Of a DNA stretch of 64,000 nt, positions 31,366-41,943 are shown piece by piece (within the stretch, counting starts at the first letter, position 1; the number at the start of each line of letters is the position of its first letter). A program made the translations under genes and the position numbers. Origin of the DNA: Sphingobacterium multivorum (lineage in GTDB: Bacteria; Bacteroidota; Bacteroidia; Sphingobacteriales; Sphingobacteriaceae); assembly GCF_900457465.1 (NCBI RefSeq), contig NZ_UAUU01000002.1, positions 868,001 through 932,000 on the forward strand, written 5' to 3'. A model generated the notes under the pieces. That model saw only the letters and a list, made by a program, of their open reading frames with translations, was not told the origin of the DNA and did not search any database.

Positions 31366-34025
31366 TGAAAGTATTTCTATGTTTATTTATAGTAGTTTTG
31401 CTTGAGCAAATAACCTTTGCCCAGCAAACGATTAGTGGAACGGTCCAAGTGGATAAGACACAGCATCCCGTACCCTTTGCCAGTGTCAACATCCTTTCAG
31501 ACGGTAAAATCATCGCTTTCAAGCCGACAGATAAAGATGGGCGTTTCACAATCACATTGACAAAGGAATATGCGAGCCTTTACCTGCAGATCAATCACCT
31601 TACTTACGAAAAATTTGAACTCAAACTTGGCACACAGACATCCAATCTTCGGATCGCCCTCGTTCCAAAAACCAATCTGCTACAAGACGTCATTGTAAAG
31701 AGCAAACCTAAAGTGAGCCGTTCAAATGATACGATTTCCTACGACGTCGGATCTTTTGCCAAAGAGGAGGATCGCAATATAGGCGACGTAATCAAACGCC
31801 TTCCGGGCATGGAAGTTACCGAATCGGGGCTTATAAAATACCAGGATAAAACCGTTTCTAAACTTTACATTGACGGTGACGATCTGTTGGAAAATCGCTA
31901 TGGTGTAGGTACACGGACAATCCCGCATAAAATGGTAAAGGACATTCAGGTGCTCGACAATCACGAACATTATAAGGTCCTTAAAAATAAAAGATTTACA
32001 GACGACGTCGCCATCAATCTCGTTATCAAAGAGGAAGCTAAGCTGAAGCTCACTGGACAGGCCAAAATTGGCGTCGGCACCCCCAATCTCTATGATCCTG
32101 AATTGAATTCAATCCTATTCAACAAGAAAGTAAAGATGCTGAATGTTCTCAACGGGAATAATACAGGTCATGATCTTTCCGGAGATATTATTGGAGCCAA
32201 TCAATCCTCTTTACTGGCCAAGTTCGGCAGCTCGACTATCAACAATCTCCTGGCGACGAGCACAACAGGCAGTCCAAATATTCCTAAAAACAATTATTAC
32301 TTCAACAATACCGGTTCACTGAACACCAATAACCTATACAACCTCAAGAATCTCTGGCAGCTAAAATCCAATATTCAGGTTTTATACGACAACGATAGGC
32401 AAAATAATGCCTCAAACACGCAATACCTGCTCGATGATGGTGACGTTTATTTTAATGAGCAAAATCACATGAAAACAGCGCGTTGGCTTGGCGCAGCCAG
32501 ACTTTCGGCATCGACCAATATGGAAAAGAAATATGCGAGCAATACTTTATCATTTGAATATGAAAAAAAAGATATTACAGCATTGCTGGCAAACTCCTCA
32601 GGGCAGATCGAGCAGTTCCAAAAACACCACATCAAGGGATTCAGCAACTTGTTCAGCTATATACCCCAACTTAAAAACAATGACATTATTGCAATCAACT
32701 GGTCTTTAAATTATGGCAATAAACCGCAGACATTACAGATCTATCCCGGTGTTTTTCCAGAAATACTCAACGATAGCATTCCCTATAAAAGCAGCCGCCA
32801 GCAAATCGAAGTTCCTTCCTTTTTTACGGAGATCAGTACAGGTTATCGCTTCAATAAAGGCAGAATCAAACAATACTATCAAATTGGCTTCAATACAGAT
32901 CGTCAACATTTCAACTCACTCCTTACCATAGTAGATAATGAGCAACGTGTTCGAACATTGGGCGATAATACCCGTAATAATCTGTATTGGAGCAGATCCC
33001 AAGCGTTTATTACACCGCAATATTCCTGGAAAACAAATCGATTTGAAACCCAGCTCGAGATCCCGATCACCTATTTGTTTACGCATTATGAAGATGTCAG
33101 CCATCAACTGGCCACGTCCAAAAATTCCATGCTGATCAATCCTAATTTAAAAGCAAGATGGCAGATTTCACAAGAAGACTATCTTCAATTTAACTATCAA
33201 TTTGCGCAGGATATAGGCAATATTGAAGATATATACCGTGGTGCCGTATTACGGAACTATAGAATGCTTAGCCAAAATAATGCAGCGCTAAATGAATCCA
33301 AAAAACATACGTTTAATCTCAATTATAATTTGGCCCGCACCCTAAAAGTATTATTTGCAAATGCAGGTATTAGCTATACAAGATCGCTTTCCAACACGAT
33401 GTTATCGTCCGTTATAAAAAATAACATCACCGAAAACATATTGGTCAATATGGATAACCTGCAAGATCGATGGTCATCTCAGATCGGATTTGATAAATAC
33501 ATCTTCCCTTTGGCAAGTACCCTCAAACTAAAAGGAAGCATTTCTTACTTCAAATACAATCAATTGTTAAACAATGCGCTAGTGCCTACTCGAAGTATGA
33601 GCTATCTATTTCAGCCCAGTATTGAAGCTAAGGTATTTAAATCTTATAGTATTTCCTATTCAGGACTATTCAATTGGAGCCGGAGCAAACAACAGGGCCT
33701 TGACAATGCGATCCAAAACAAAACTACCACCATGATGCATAACATAAGCTTTCCAGCCAGTCCCTTTAAAAATGGCTTTATGCGGCTAAACCTACGTAAT
33801 CTTTCCACCTTTCAAACAAACATGAAGAATGCAAGTTATACCTTCATCGACTTTTTTACGCGCTATAAGATCAACAAGTGGAAAATGGATATCGAATTGG
33901 AAATGAATAATTTGGCCAATATCAAAAACTATCGCACCTACCTGATGACGGCCAATATGATTTCACAGAATGAATTTGAACTTCGCGGAAGAACAATTTT
34001 ACTCCGTACAGTTTTTAACCTATAA
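31365..34025 (+). CDS. TonB-dependent receptor-like outer-membrane protein with carboxypeptidase-regulatory domain
   Basis: 886 residues. Signal peptide MKVFLCLFIVVLLEQITFAQ, then a CarboxypepD_reg-like domain (ISGTVQVDKTQHPVPFASV), a plug-like region (GDVIKRLPGMEVTESGLIKYQ, MVKDIQVLDNHEHYKVLKN) and a long beta-barrel ending ELRGRTILLRTVFNL with the expected C-terminal aromatic. It belongs with barrel proteins that accompany GLPGLI genes. No SusD-like lipoprotein is adjacent, so this is not a standard polysaccharide-uptake pair. The ligand is unknown. Confidence 0.9.
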   Translation: MKVFLCLFIVVLLEQITFAQQTISGTVQVDKTQHPVPFASVNILSDGKIIAFKPTDKDGRFTITLTKEYASLYLQINHLTYEKFELKLGTQTSNLRIALVPKTNLLQDVIVKSKPKVSRSNDTISYDVGSFAKEEDRNIGDVIKRLPGMEVTESGLIKYQDKTVSKLYIDGDDLLENRYGVGTRTIPHKMVKDIQVLDNHEHYKVLKNKRFTDDVAINLVIKEEAKLKLTGQAKIGVGTPNLYDPELNSILFNKKVKMLNVLNGNNTGHDLSGDIIGANQSSLLAKFGSSTINNLLATSTTGSPNIPKNNYYFNNTGSLNTNNLYNLKNLWQLKSNIQVLYDNDRQNNASNTQYLLDDGDVYFNEQNHMKTARWLGAARLSASTNMEKKYASNTLSFEYEKKDITALLANSSGQIEQFQKHHIKGFSNLFSYIPQLKNNDIIAINWSLNYGNKPQTLQIYPGVFPEILNDSIPYKSSRQQIEVPSFFTEISTGYRFNKGRIKQYYQIGFNTDRQHFNSLLTIVDNEQRVRTLGDNTRNNLYWSRSQAFITPQYSWKTNRFETQLEIPITYLFTHYEDVSHQLATSKNSMLINPNLKARWQISQEDYLQFNYQFAQDIGNIEDIYRGAVLRNYRMLSQNNAALNESKKHTFNLNYNLARTLKVLFANAGISYTRSLSNTMLSSVIKNNITENILVNMDNLQDRWSSQIGFDKYIFPLASTLKLKGSISYFKYNQLLNNALVPTRSMSYLFQPSIEAKVFKSYSISYSGLFNWSRSKQQGLDNAIQNKTTTMMHNISFPASPFKNGFMRLNLRNLSTFQTNMKNASYTFIDFFTRYKINKWKMDIELEMNNLANIKNYRTYLMTANMISQNEFELRGRTILLRTVFNL

Positions 34026-34332
34026 GGTATCAGACCACCTCTGAAAGAAGCAATTGTCTTGGCCTAATGTTCGTCTATTGTTTTATTGCTGGTTTTTTGC
34101 TGATGTGTTGTTGGTCTATTCTTGCGCCTAATGACCAATATCTTGTAATCGAAATCTTGCTGTTTTAGCAAATTATCGATGATGAACAAGAGTAATAAGT
34201 TTTTCAACCCCTAGAGGCAAACCGTTTCATTTAAAAAAAAATAGAAAAAAGAAGCCTGAGCAAAAAAATCACCCAGGCTTCTTTTTATATCTTGCGAAAA
34301 ATATTCTTTGTTAAAAAACTTAGAAATGTTTT
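34026..34332. other. Convergent intergenic region
   Basis: About 300 bases between the barrel protein and lipA. I see only the terminator hairpin near 34251-34285. Confidence 0.5.
34243..34286. terminator. Bidirectional terminator
   Basis: An 8-bp stem (GAAGCCTG / CAGGCTTC, 15-base A-rich loop) with A run before and T run after. It lies between convergent genes; on the minus strand it ends the lipA transcript. Confidence 0.7.
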
Positions 34333-35214
34333 CTATTGCATATCAAATAAATGTTTCTCTGCATGGTAAGAAGAACGAACCAGCGGTCCAGACTCCACAT
34401 ACTTGAATCCCATTTCCAAACCAATTTTCTGATATTTCTCAAATTGTGCAGGTGTAATCCACTCGATTACAGGATGGTGAGCTTTGGTAGGCTGTAAATA
34501 TTGCCCCAGTGTCAAAATATGTACCCCAACGTTATATAAATCTTGCATTGCCTCGATAACATCTTCCTCTGTTTCACCTAAACCAAGCATAATTCCTGAT
34601 TTTGTACGGAGTCCAGCTTCAGAAATTCGACGCAGACACTCAAGTGAACGATCATATTTAGCTTGAACGCGAACTTCTCTTGTCAAACGACGTACAGTTT
34701 CAAGGTTGTGCGAAACAACCTCTGGACGTACTGCAATCACGCGGTCCAAATTATCCCATTGTCCTTTAAAATCTGGCAAAAGTGTTTCTAAGGTTGTTTC
34801 AGGACTTTCCCTTCGGATGGCATTAATTGTCTCCGCCCATATTATCGAACCACCATCTTTTAGGTCATCACGATCCACCGAAGTGATCACACAGTGTTTT
34901 ACCTGCATTAACTTGACAGAATTGGCAACACGATTAGGTTCATCCAGATCCACCGCCAACGGACGGCCTGTTGCTACCGCACAAAATGAGCAAGAACGTG
35001 TACAGATATTTCCCAAAATCATGAAGGTTGCTGTTCCAGCCCCCCAACATTCGCCCATATTCGGGCAATTTCCACTCTCACAAATTGTATGTAATTTATG
35101 CTCGTCTACAAGACTTCTGACATGTCTATATTCTTTACCAACAGGCAATTTGACACGCAACCAATCAGGCTTGCGTTGTGCAGGAGTTGCCGGAATAACT
35201 GGAAGTTCAATCAT
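34333..35214 (-). CDS. lipA: Lipoyl synthase
   Basis: Radical SAM enzyme inserting two sulphurs into octanoyl groups on lipoyl domains. Both cluster motifs are present: the auxiliary cluster cysteines in [12 protein letters not shown], and the radical SAM cluster in [10 protein letters not shown]. The C-terminus [15 protein letters not shown] is standard. The length of 293 residues is normal. On the minus strand, TAACTTTG ends only four bases before the ATG, so the transcript may be leaderless. Confidence 0.97.
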   Translation of the reverse strand: MIELPVIPATPAQRKPDWLRVKLPVGKEYRHVRSLVDEHKLHTICESGNCPNMGECWGAGTATFMILGNICTRSCSFCAVATGRPLAVDLDEPNRVANSVKLMQVKHCVITSVDRDDLKDGGSIIWAETINAIRRESPETTLETLLPDFKGQWDNLDRVIAVRPEVVSHNLETVRRLTREVRVQAKYDRSLECLRRISEAGLRTKSGIMLGLGETEEDVIEAMQDLYNVGVHILTLGQYLQPTKAHHPVIEWITPAQFEKYQKIGLEMGFKYVESGPLVRSSYHAEKHLFDMQ

Positions 35215-35218
35215 ACAA

Positions 35219-35226
35219 CAAAGTTA
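35219..35226 (-). promoter_or_regulatory. Candidate -7 element of lipA, four bases before the ATG
   Basis: TAACTTTG on the minus strand is an exact TAnnTTTG. Only TTGT separates it from the lipA ATG. No clear -33 element is visible, so support rests on the -7 match and on similar placements at dgt and the gene at 56479-57462. Confidence 0.4.
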
Positions 35227-35363
35227 AGGATTAAAAATGTAATTTCTAACCGTCAATTTGTTGGTTTTATATCATAAAAAATGAGCGATTACCGTCAATA
35301 ATAGAATTATGAAACAAAAATTAGGATATTTGTGTTGATTATCATTAATCTAATAACAAAACT

Positions 35364-37622
35364 ATGCGACTGAGCCGATCTTTATCCATGTTGTTACTTG
35401 GGGGTGCAACCATTTTTACAGCACAAGCCCAAACCAACTTTGACATTATACCCAAACCTTCGAAAATCACCTTGGCTACTGGAACATACGCTATCCCTGC
35501 ACATCTTCAGGTTATTGTTTCAGATGAATTTCAGGAGGCGACACAGTTACTTACTGAACACCCCGCCATCAAAAGCCTCACTGTCGAAGTACTCAAGAAA
35601 AATAAAAAAGGCCCTAAAGAAGGCTTTCGCATTATTAAAGCTGTCGATGCAGATAATCTGAGTAAGAACGCCTATTCCATTCAAATCGATGAAAAAGGCC
35701 TGCTACTCAGGGCTTGGAATGTACCTCAGGTGATCAATGGGATTTACACGCTGGTTCAATTAGGCTATCTACAAGCCGATCCAAGTAAAGTAGCCTATGC
35801 GACTATAGTCGATGAGCCTCGCTTTGCCTATCGTGGCTTACACCTGGATGTATCGCGTCATTTTATGCCACTATCCTTTGTAAAAAAGTATATCGACATC
35901 ATGGCCATCTATAAGTTCAATAACTTTCATTGGCATTTAACCGACGGAGCGGGGTGGCGACTGGAGATTAAAAAGTACCCAGAGTTAACACAAAAAGCGG
36001 CCTGGCGAACACATACGAGCTGGAAAGATTGGTGGAACAATGGTCGTCAGTATGTAGAAAAAGGTACGCCAAATGCCAGCGGTGGATTCTATACACAGGA
36101 AGAGGCCCGCGAATTGGTCGATTATGCTGCCCGCAAAGGAATCAATGTTATTCCCGAAATAGAAATGCCCGGACATTCGGAAGAAGTATTGGCCGTATAT
36201 CCCGAACTCTCATGTTCCGGAAAGCCCTATAGTCAGGGAGAATTCTGCATCGGTAATGAAAAAACCTTTGAATTTCTAAAAAATGTTTTGGATGAAGTCC
36301 TCACAATATTCCCTTCCCAGTACATTCATATCGGCGGTGACGAAGCTGAGAAAAAGCATTGGGAAACCTGTCCAAAAGATCAGGCACTCATGCAGAAAGA
36401 AGGACTGAAATCTGTCGACGAACTGCAGAGCTATGCCATCAGACAAATGGATCAATACCTGCAATCTAAGGGTAGAAAACTGATCGGTTGGGACGAAATC
36501 CTACAAGGGGGACTTACCGAAGGAGCTACCGTCATGAGCTGGCGCGGTGAAGATGGCGGCATAAAGGCCGCAAATGCAGGCCATGATGTCATCATGACTC
36601 CCGGTTCACACCTCTATTTTGATTCTTATCAGACAGACCCTCGGACACAGCCTGAGGCCATCGGCGGTTACCTGACACTGGATAAGGTGTATTCATATGA
36701 TCCTATTCCAGCGGCCATTCAAGGAGATAAAGCCAAGCATATTCTCGGAGCACAAGCGAATATATGGACAGAATATGTTCCTACCACCGAACACCTTGAG
36801 TATATGGTATTCCCACGTGCATTGGCTTTAGCAGAGGTCAATTGGACCAATAAAGATGGGAAAAGTTGGACTGACTTTGAGCGAAGACTGCAATCTCATT
36901 ATAAGCTTTTACAAGATCTGAACGTCAATTATTACCGTCCTTCCTTTAATGTCGCTTATACGGCCACCTACAATGCAGCTAAAAACAACAATAAAATTAT
37001 GCTGACAACCGAGCAACTAAAAACAGATCAGATCCGATATACCATTGATGGCAGTGAGCCTACAATCCAGTCTACGCCGTATACCGGACCATTTGAACTC
37101 AGCTCGACAGGCCATATCAATGCGGCTTATTTTCTAGATTCTATCAAAATTGGTCCAACCCTATCCTTTGATATTGACATTCATCGCGCTATCGGAAAAA
37201 AAGTAGCGTACAACACAGCATGGTCGGGATATCCAGCACAAAAAGATTCTACCTTAACAAATGGAATCATGGGTGGGCTTTCCTATCACGATGGCCAATG
37301 GCAAGGATTCACCAGTCCGATTGATGTGGTCGTGGATATGGAACGTAGAGAAGAAATACACCAGGTAGCCATGAATTTTATGCAGATAATTGGCCCAGGC
37401 GTTTACATGCCCGGAGAAATGGAAGTCCTGCTTTCGGATAATGGCCGTACCTTCAGATCGGTAGGAACAATCAAAAATGATATATCCGATAAAGAGTCCA
37501 AGTTGACTTTCAAAAGGTTTGAACTCAAACTTGACAAAGCACAGCAGGCGCGTTATATAAAGATCAAAGCCAGCAATCCTAAAAAAGGTTATTTGTTTAC
37601 AGACGAAATCATCGTTTATTAA
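35364..37622 (+). CDS. Secreted GH20 beta-N-acetylhexosaminidase
   Basis: Glycoside hydrolase family 20 of 752 residues, signal peptide ending TAQAQ. The N-terminal GH20b domain is followed by the catalytic barrel with YRGLHLDVSRHFMP, NFHWHLTDGAGWRLEIKKYP and the DE pair in HIGGDEAEKKHW (the glutamate is the acid; the substrate acetamido group acts as nucleophile). After it come a chitobiase-type C-terminal domain (IRYTIDGSEPT) and a discoidin-like domain (QQARYIKIKASNP). It releases terminal GlcNAc or GalNAc from chitin, peptidoglycan fragments or host glycans; which one is unknown. Confidence 0.94.
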   Translation: MRLSRSLSMLLLGGATIFTAQAQTNFDIIPKPSKITLATGTYAIPAHLQVIVSDEFQEATQLLTEHPAIKSLTVEVLKKNKKGPKEGFRIIKAVDADNLSKNAYSIQIDEKGLLLRAWNVPQVINGIYTLVQLGYLQADPSKVAYATIVDEPRFAYRGLHLDVSRHFMPLSFVKKYIDIMAIYKFNNFHWHLTDGAGWRLEIKKYPELTQKAAWRTHTSWKDWWNNGRQYVEKGTPNASGGFYTQEEARELVDYAARKGINVIPEIEMPGHSEEVLAVYPELSCSGKPYSQGEFCIGNEKTFEFLKNVLDEVLTIFPSQYIHIGGDEAEKKHWETCPKDQALMQKEGLKSVDELQSYAIRQMDQYLQSKGRKLIGWDEILQGGLTEGATVMSWRGEDGGIKAANAGHDVIMTPGSHLYFDSYQTDPRTQPEAIGGYLTLDKVYSYDPIPAAIQGDKAKHILGAQANIWTEYVPTTEHLEYMVFPRALALAEVNWTNKDGKSWTDFERRLQSHYKLLQDLNVNYYRPSFNVAYTATYNAAKNNNKIMLTTEQLKTDQIRYTIDGSEPTIQSTPYTGPFELSSTGHINAAYFLDSIKIGPTLSFDIDIHRAIGKKVAYNTAWSGYPAQKDSTLTNGIMGGLSYHDGQWQGFTSPIDVVVDMERREEIHQVAMNFMQIIGPGVYMPGEMEVLLSDNGRTFRSVGTIKNDISDKESKLTFKRFELKLDKAQQARYIKIKASNPKKGYLFTDEIIVY

Positions 37623-37976
37623 ACACATCTGGACAGTTTTCTAAACCTGCATGTTTTATTGACTTGTGGTTTCTCATTAAAGCATCAATGAGTTCAAAAC
37701 TCACTGTTATCGGAAAACAACAACCTTCATGATTTCACAGCACCAATAGCTCTAAAATCATGAAGGTTCTATACTCGTTTTTGTTTTTCAGGACTACTTT
37801 TCCAACAAACGGCATTTAATTTTGAAATATTATTAAAATAAATACTTAATTTTCAAAATTTAAAATGTAACTTTGCACTCCGACAAAGCAGTCGGAATGA
37901 CCCTTCCCCATGAGCTATTTTTGATTGTCTTTGCTCAGATTTACAATAGGAAATTTAATTTTTTGAACTAGATATA
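37623..37976. other. Intergenic region between the GH20 gene and carB
   Basis: About 350 bases contain no gene. There is an inverted repeat with perfect 14-bp arms (AACCTTCATGATTT at 37722-37735 and its complement at 37755-37768, 19-base loop) that probably ends the GH20 transcript, and the carB -7 element further right. No pyrimidine-responsive RNA fold is evident. Confidence 0.5.
37868..37875 (+). promoter_or_regulatory. Candidate -7 element of carB
   Basis: TAACTTTG, an exact TAnnTTTG match, lies about 100 bases before the carB ATG. The -33 region is only AT-rich. Confidence 0.4.
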
Positions 37977-40795
37977 ATGCCAAGAAACACTTCCATTAAG
38001 TCGGTTTTAATCATCGGATCAGGTCCCATCGTTATCGGTCAAGCTTGTGAATTTGATTATTCTGGATCTCAAGCATCCCTTTCATTGAAAGAAGAAGGTA
38101 TTGAAGTATCCATCATCAACTCAAACCCTGCAACAATCATGACGGACAAAGTTGTTGCGGACAATGTCTACTTACTTCCATTAACTTGCGAAAGTATTGA
38201 AGAGATTTTGCAAAAACACAACATTGACGCTGTACTTCCTACCATGGGTGGTCAAACGGCTTTGAACTTATGTATCGAAGCTTCCAACCTAGGCCTTTGG
38301 GAAAAATACAATGTAAAAGTTATCGGTGTTGATGTTGCTGCCATTGAAAAAACTGAAAACCGCGAAGAATTCCGTCAATTAATGGTTGATATCGGTGTGG
38401 GCGTTGCAACATCCAAAATTGCAAACTCATTCCTTGAAGGTAAAGAAGCGGCACAAGAGATTGGCTATCCGCTTGTTATACGTCCATCTTATACCCTTGC
38501 AGGTACAGGAGGTGGGTTTGTTCACAGAAAAGAAGATTTTGACGCAGCCTTAAATAGAGGTTTACATGCATCACCAACACATGAAGTTTTGGTTGAACAA
38601 GCTGTATTGGGCTGGAAAGAATTTGAGTTGGAATTACTTCGCGATACCAATGACAATGTTATCATCATCTGTACTATTGAAAACTTTGATCCAATGGGTA
38701 TCCACACTGGAGACTCGATCACCGTTGCACCAGGCATGACATTATCAGACAAATGTTATCAAGATATGCGTAATCAGGCTATCCTAATGATGCGTTCAAT
38801 TGGTACATTTGCGGGTGGTTGTAACGTTCAGTTCTCTGTAAACCCAGAAAACGAAGAGATCATCGCCATCGAAATCAATCCACGTGTATCACGCTCTTCC
38901 GCTTTAGCATCGAAAGCAACGGGTTATCCAATTGCGAAGATTGCAGCTAAACTGGCGATCGGTTACAACTTAGATGAATTACAAAATCAGATCACCAAGA
39001 CAACATCCGCATATTTTGAACCAACATTGGATTATGTGATTGTTAAGATTCCTCGTTTCAACTTCGATAAATTCAAAGGAGCAAACAAAGAATTAGGTCT
39101 ACAAATGAAAGCGGTAGGTGAAGTTATGGCAATCGGCCGTACATTTATCGAAGCTTTACAGAAAGCATGTCAATCCTTGGAGACTGGCCGCGCTGGTTTA
39201 GGTGCTGATGGTCGTCAATGGAGAAACCTTGACGAAATCATGGATAGTCTCGAACATCCAAGTGGTGACCGCTTATTCCATATCAAAGATGCTTTCGAAT
39301 TAGGCGTTCCTTTGGAATCGATCCGTAAGGCAACACGTATCGACAAATGGTTCTTGGTACAGATCCAAGAGTTGGTACACCTTGAGCAAGAATTACGTCG
39401 TTATCAATTGAATAATATTCCACGCGACTTCTTCATGACCTTAAAACAAAAAGGTTATTCAGATGTACAAATCGCATGGTTATTAGGAAATGTAACCGAG
39501 GATCAAGTGTACGATCGTCGTAAGGAGTTAGGCATCAACCGTGTTTACAAAATGGTCGATACTTGTGCTGCAGAATTCCCGGCACAAACACCTTATTACT
39601 ATTCGACATTCGAAGAAGAGAACGAATCCATCTCTTCAGATAGAAAGAAAATCATCGTTTTAGGTTCTGGTCCAAACCGTATCGGTCAAGGTATCGAGTT
39701 CGACTACTCTTGTGTACATGGTTTATTAGCCGCTAAAGAATGTGGTTACGAAGCGATTATGGTTAACTGTAACCCGGAGACTGTATCGACAGACTTCAAT
39801 ATGGCTGACAAATTATACTTCGAGCCCGTATTCTGGGAGCACGTACGTGAGATCATCGAATTAGAAAAACCCGAAGGTGTTATCGTTCAGTTGGGTGGAC
39901 AAACGGCTCTTAAAATGGCTGAGCGTCTAGAGCAACTTGGCGTAAAAATTATCGGTACTTCATTTGAGAATATGGACTTGGCAGAAGACCGTGGCCGTTT
40001 CTCCGATCTATTGAAAGAACTGGAAATTCCATATCCAAGATACGGTGTAGCAACTTCAGCAGAAGAAGCATTACAAGTTGCAAACGAAGTTGGCTATCCA
40101 GTATTGGTGCGTCCTTCTTACGTATTGGGCGGACAAGGAATGAGTATTGTCATCAATGACGAAGATTTAGAAAAAGCTGTCGTTAACTTGTTGAAGAATC
40201 TTCCTGGAAATCATATTCTGATTGACCACTTCCTGGATCGTGCAGAAGAAGCTGAATCAGATTCAATCTGTGATGGTGAAGATGTACACATCATTGGTAT
40301 GATGGAACACATCGAGCCTGCAGGTATCCACTCGGGTGACTCATCGGCGGTATTGCCTCCATTTGGTCTATCACAAGCTGTTCAGGACAAAATGGAAGAA
40401 TACTCTATTAAATTGGCAAAAGCGTTGAACGTAAGAGGTCTATTAAACATCCAGTTTGCTGTCAAAGGTGAAAATGTATATGTAATCGAGGCTAATCCAC
40501 GTGCATCACGTACAGTTCCTTTCATCGCTAAAGCTTATGATGTTCCTTACATCAATATTGCAACTAAAGTCATGTTGGGCGTCAATAAATTGAAAGACTT
40601 TACAATCGAACGTAAACTGAAAGGATACGCGATTAAAGAACCTGTATTCTCTTTCAATAAATTCCCTGAAGTAGACAAGCAATTAGGCCCTGAGATGAAA
40701 TCAACTGGTGAAGCAATTCGCTTTATCAAAGATCTACAAATCCTTATTTCAGAGAATTGTACAATCAAAAATCAATGTTTTTGAATGCACAATAA
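37977..40795 (+). CDS. carB: Carbamoyl phosphate synthase large subunit, short form
   Basis: Makes carbamoyl phosphate for pyrimidines and arginine. Both ATP-grasp halves are complete: [17 protein letters not shown] and GGQTALNLC in the first, [17 protein letters not shown] and GGQTALKMA in the second. As read, the frame ends at 40784 with an odd tail (LQILISENC). Restoring one A in the run at 40738-40740 gives [20 protein letters not shown] with a stop at 40793-40795, which resembles the usual Bacteroidota C-terminus. Either way the product is about 938 residues. It lacks the roughly 130-residue allosteric MGS-like domain of E. coli CarB, which points to regulation different from the E. coli UMP/ornithine control. 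No carA is in the window. Confidence 0.93.
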
Positions 40796-40804
40796 GGCAT
40801 ATCA

Positions 40805-40848
40805 ATAAAATAGAAAAGGCTTGCACATGCAAGCCTTTTCTATTTTAT
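40805..40848. terminator. Bidirectional terminator
   Basis: A 20-bp perfect stem with the 4-base loop ACAT, centred on AGGCTTGC-ACAT-GCAAGCCT and extended by A/T runs on both sides. It lies between convergent carB and the formylglycine-generating enzyme gene. Confidence 0.9.
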
Positions 40849-41874
40849 ATCTTTTACACAGCGAAATCCAACATTATTTGTAGGACTGTTGACCTCTCCT
40901 TTTCCTCTGCTTCCGGCTTTATACCTTTCGCAATATTGATCATTGCAAAGAAATGACCTCCCCGTGAACGCGTTTTTCAAGATTTGGTTCCTGTGGATCA
41001 TAAGAATCTTGTGGTCCTTTGGGATTAGCAGCTGTACTATGCTGATAATAGTCAGGTCTATAAAAATCAGCACACCATTCCCACACATTCCCTTCCATAT
41101 CATACAGTCCCAACGCATTTGCCTGAAATGATTTTACAGGTGCTGTCCCCTCAAATCCATCTTCTTTTGAATCTTGTACCGGAAACTTTCCCTGGTAAAT
41201 ATTTGCGGTCCATTTACCATTAGGCTTCAAGTCTTGGCCCCAATAATACAAATCGTCGTTTGCATCTTTACGTCCTCTAGCCGCATATTCCCATTCCGCT
41301 TCTGTAGGTAATCGCTTGCCTGCCCATTCCGCATAAGCTGCAGCATCTTCATAGGTAACCTGAACAACAGGATAATTCATTTTGTCCTTTATCGAGCTAT
41401 TCGGCCCCTCGGGATGTTGCCAGTTTGCACCAGGGACATACTCCCACCACATCAGGTAATTATTTAATGAATTAAGTTCTTTGGGCTTAGAGAACACAGC
41501 CGATCCCGGACTAACATCTTGGGATCCACTCCCGGAAAATCTTTCGGATCAAGCTCTCGCTCAGCAACAGTTACATAACCCGTCTCCTTTACAAACTGCG
41601 CAAACTGTGCATTTGTGACCTCATGTTCATCCATATAAAATGAATTTAGTTCAACCTGATGTAGGGGCTTACTATCTTCAAAATTTGAACTTCCCATTAG
41701 AAATTTGCCCCCTTCGACCAATATCATTTTGTCCGCATTCTTGCTTTTTAGCTGGGCAATTTGGGATTTTATCATACCAGCGCGAGTAGGTATATTTTCC
41801 CCAACACAACAGGAAAGTGTATCCTTGGTGGAAAATAACGATAAACAGGTAATTAGAGTCAGATTGAATAACAT
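40840..41874 (-). pseudogene. Formylglycine-generating enzyme (SUMF1 family), frame-disrupted
   Basis: Oxidises a sulphatase active-site cysteine to formylglycine. The N-terminal part (ATG 41874, hydrophobic leader) has VEGGKFLMGSSNFEDS and FYMDEHEVTNAQFAQF. The middle frame has [20 protein letters not shown] and [11 protein letters not shown]. The last frame has [14 protein letters not shown], holding the two active-site cysteines spaced as in human SUMF1, and NNVGFRCVKD. Frames join if single bases are restored near 41508 ([13 protein letters not shown]) and near 40965 and 40957 ([15 protein letters not shown]). Both catalytic cysteines being intact argues for sequence error. The nearest sulphatase must lie outside this window. 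Confidence 0.82.
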
Positions 41875-41892
41875 AATTAAAGATAAACATAA

Positions 41893-41918
41893 AAGGGGAA
41901 CAATAAAAAGTTCCCCTT
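41893..41918 (-). terminator. Terminator of the GH109-like gene
   Basis: A 9-bp stem (AAGGGGAAC / GTTCCCCTT, 8-base loop) just past the stop of the minus-strand GH109-like gene. A short T run follows on that strand. Confidence 0.7.
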
Positions 41919-41943
41919 CAATAAGTCATTTTATATAGGAGGG

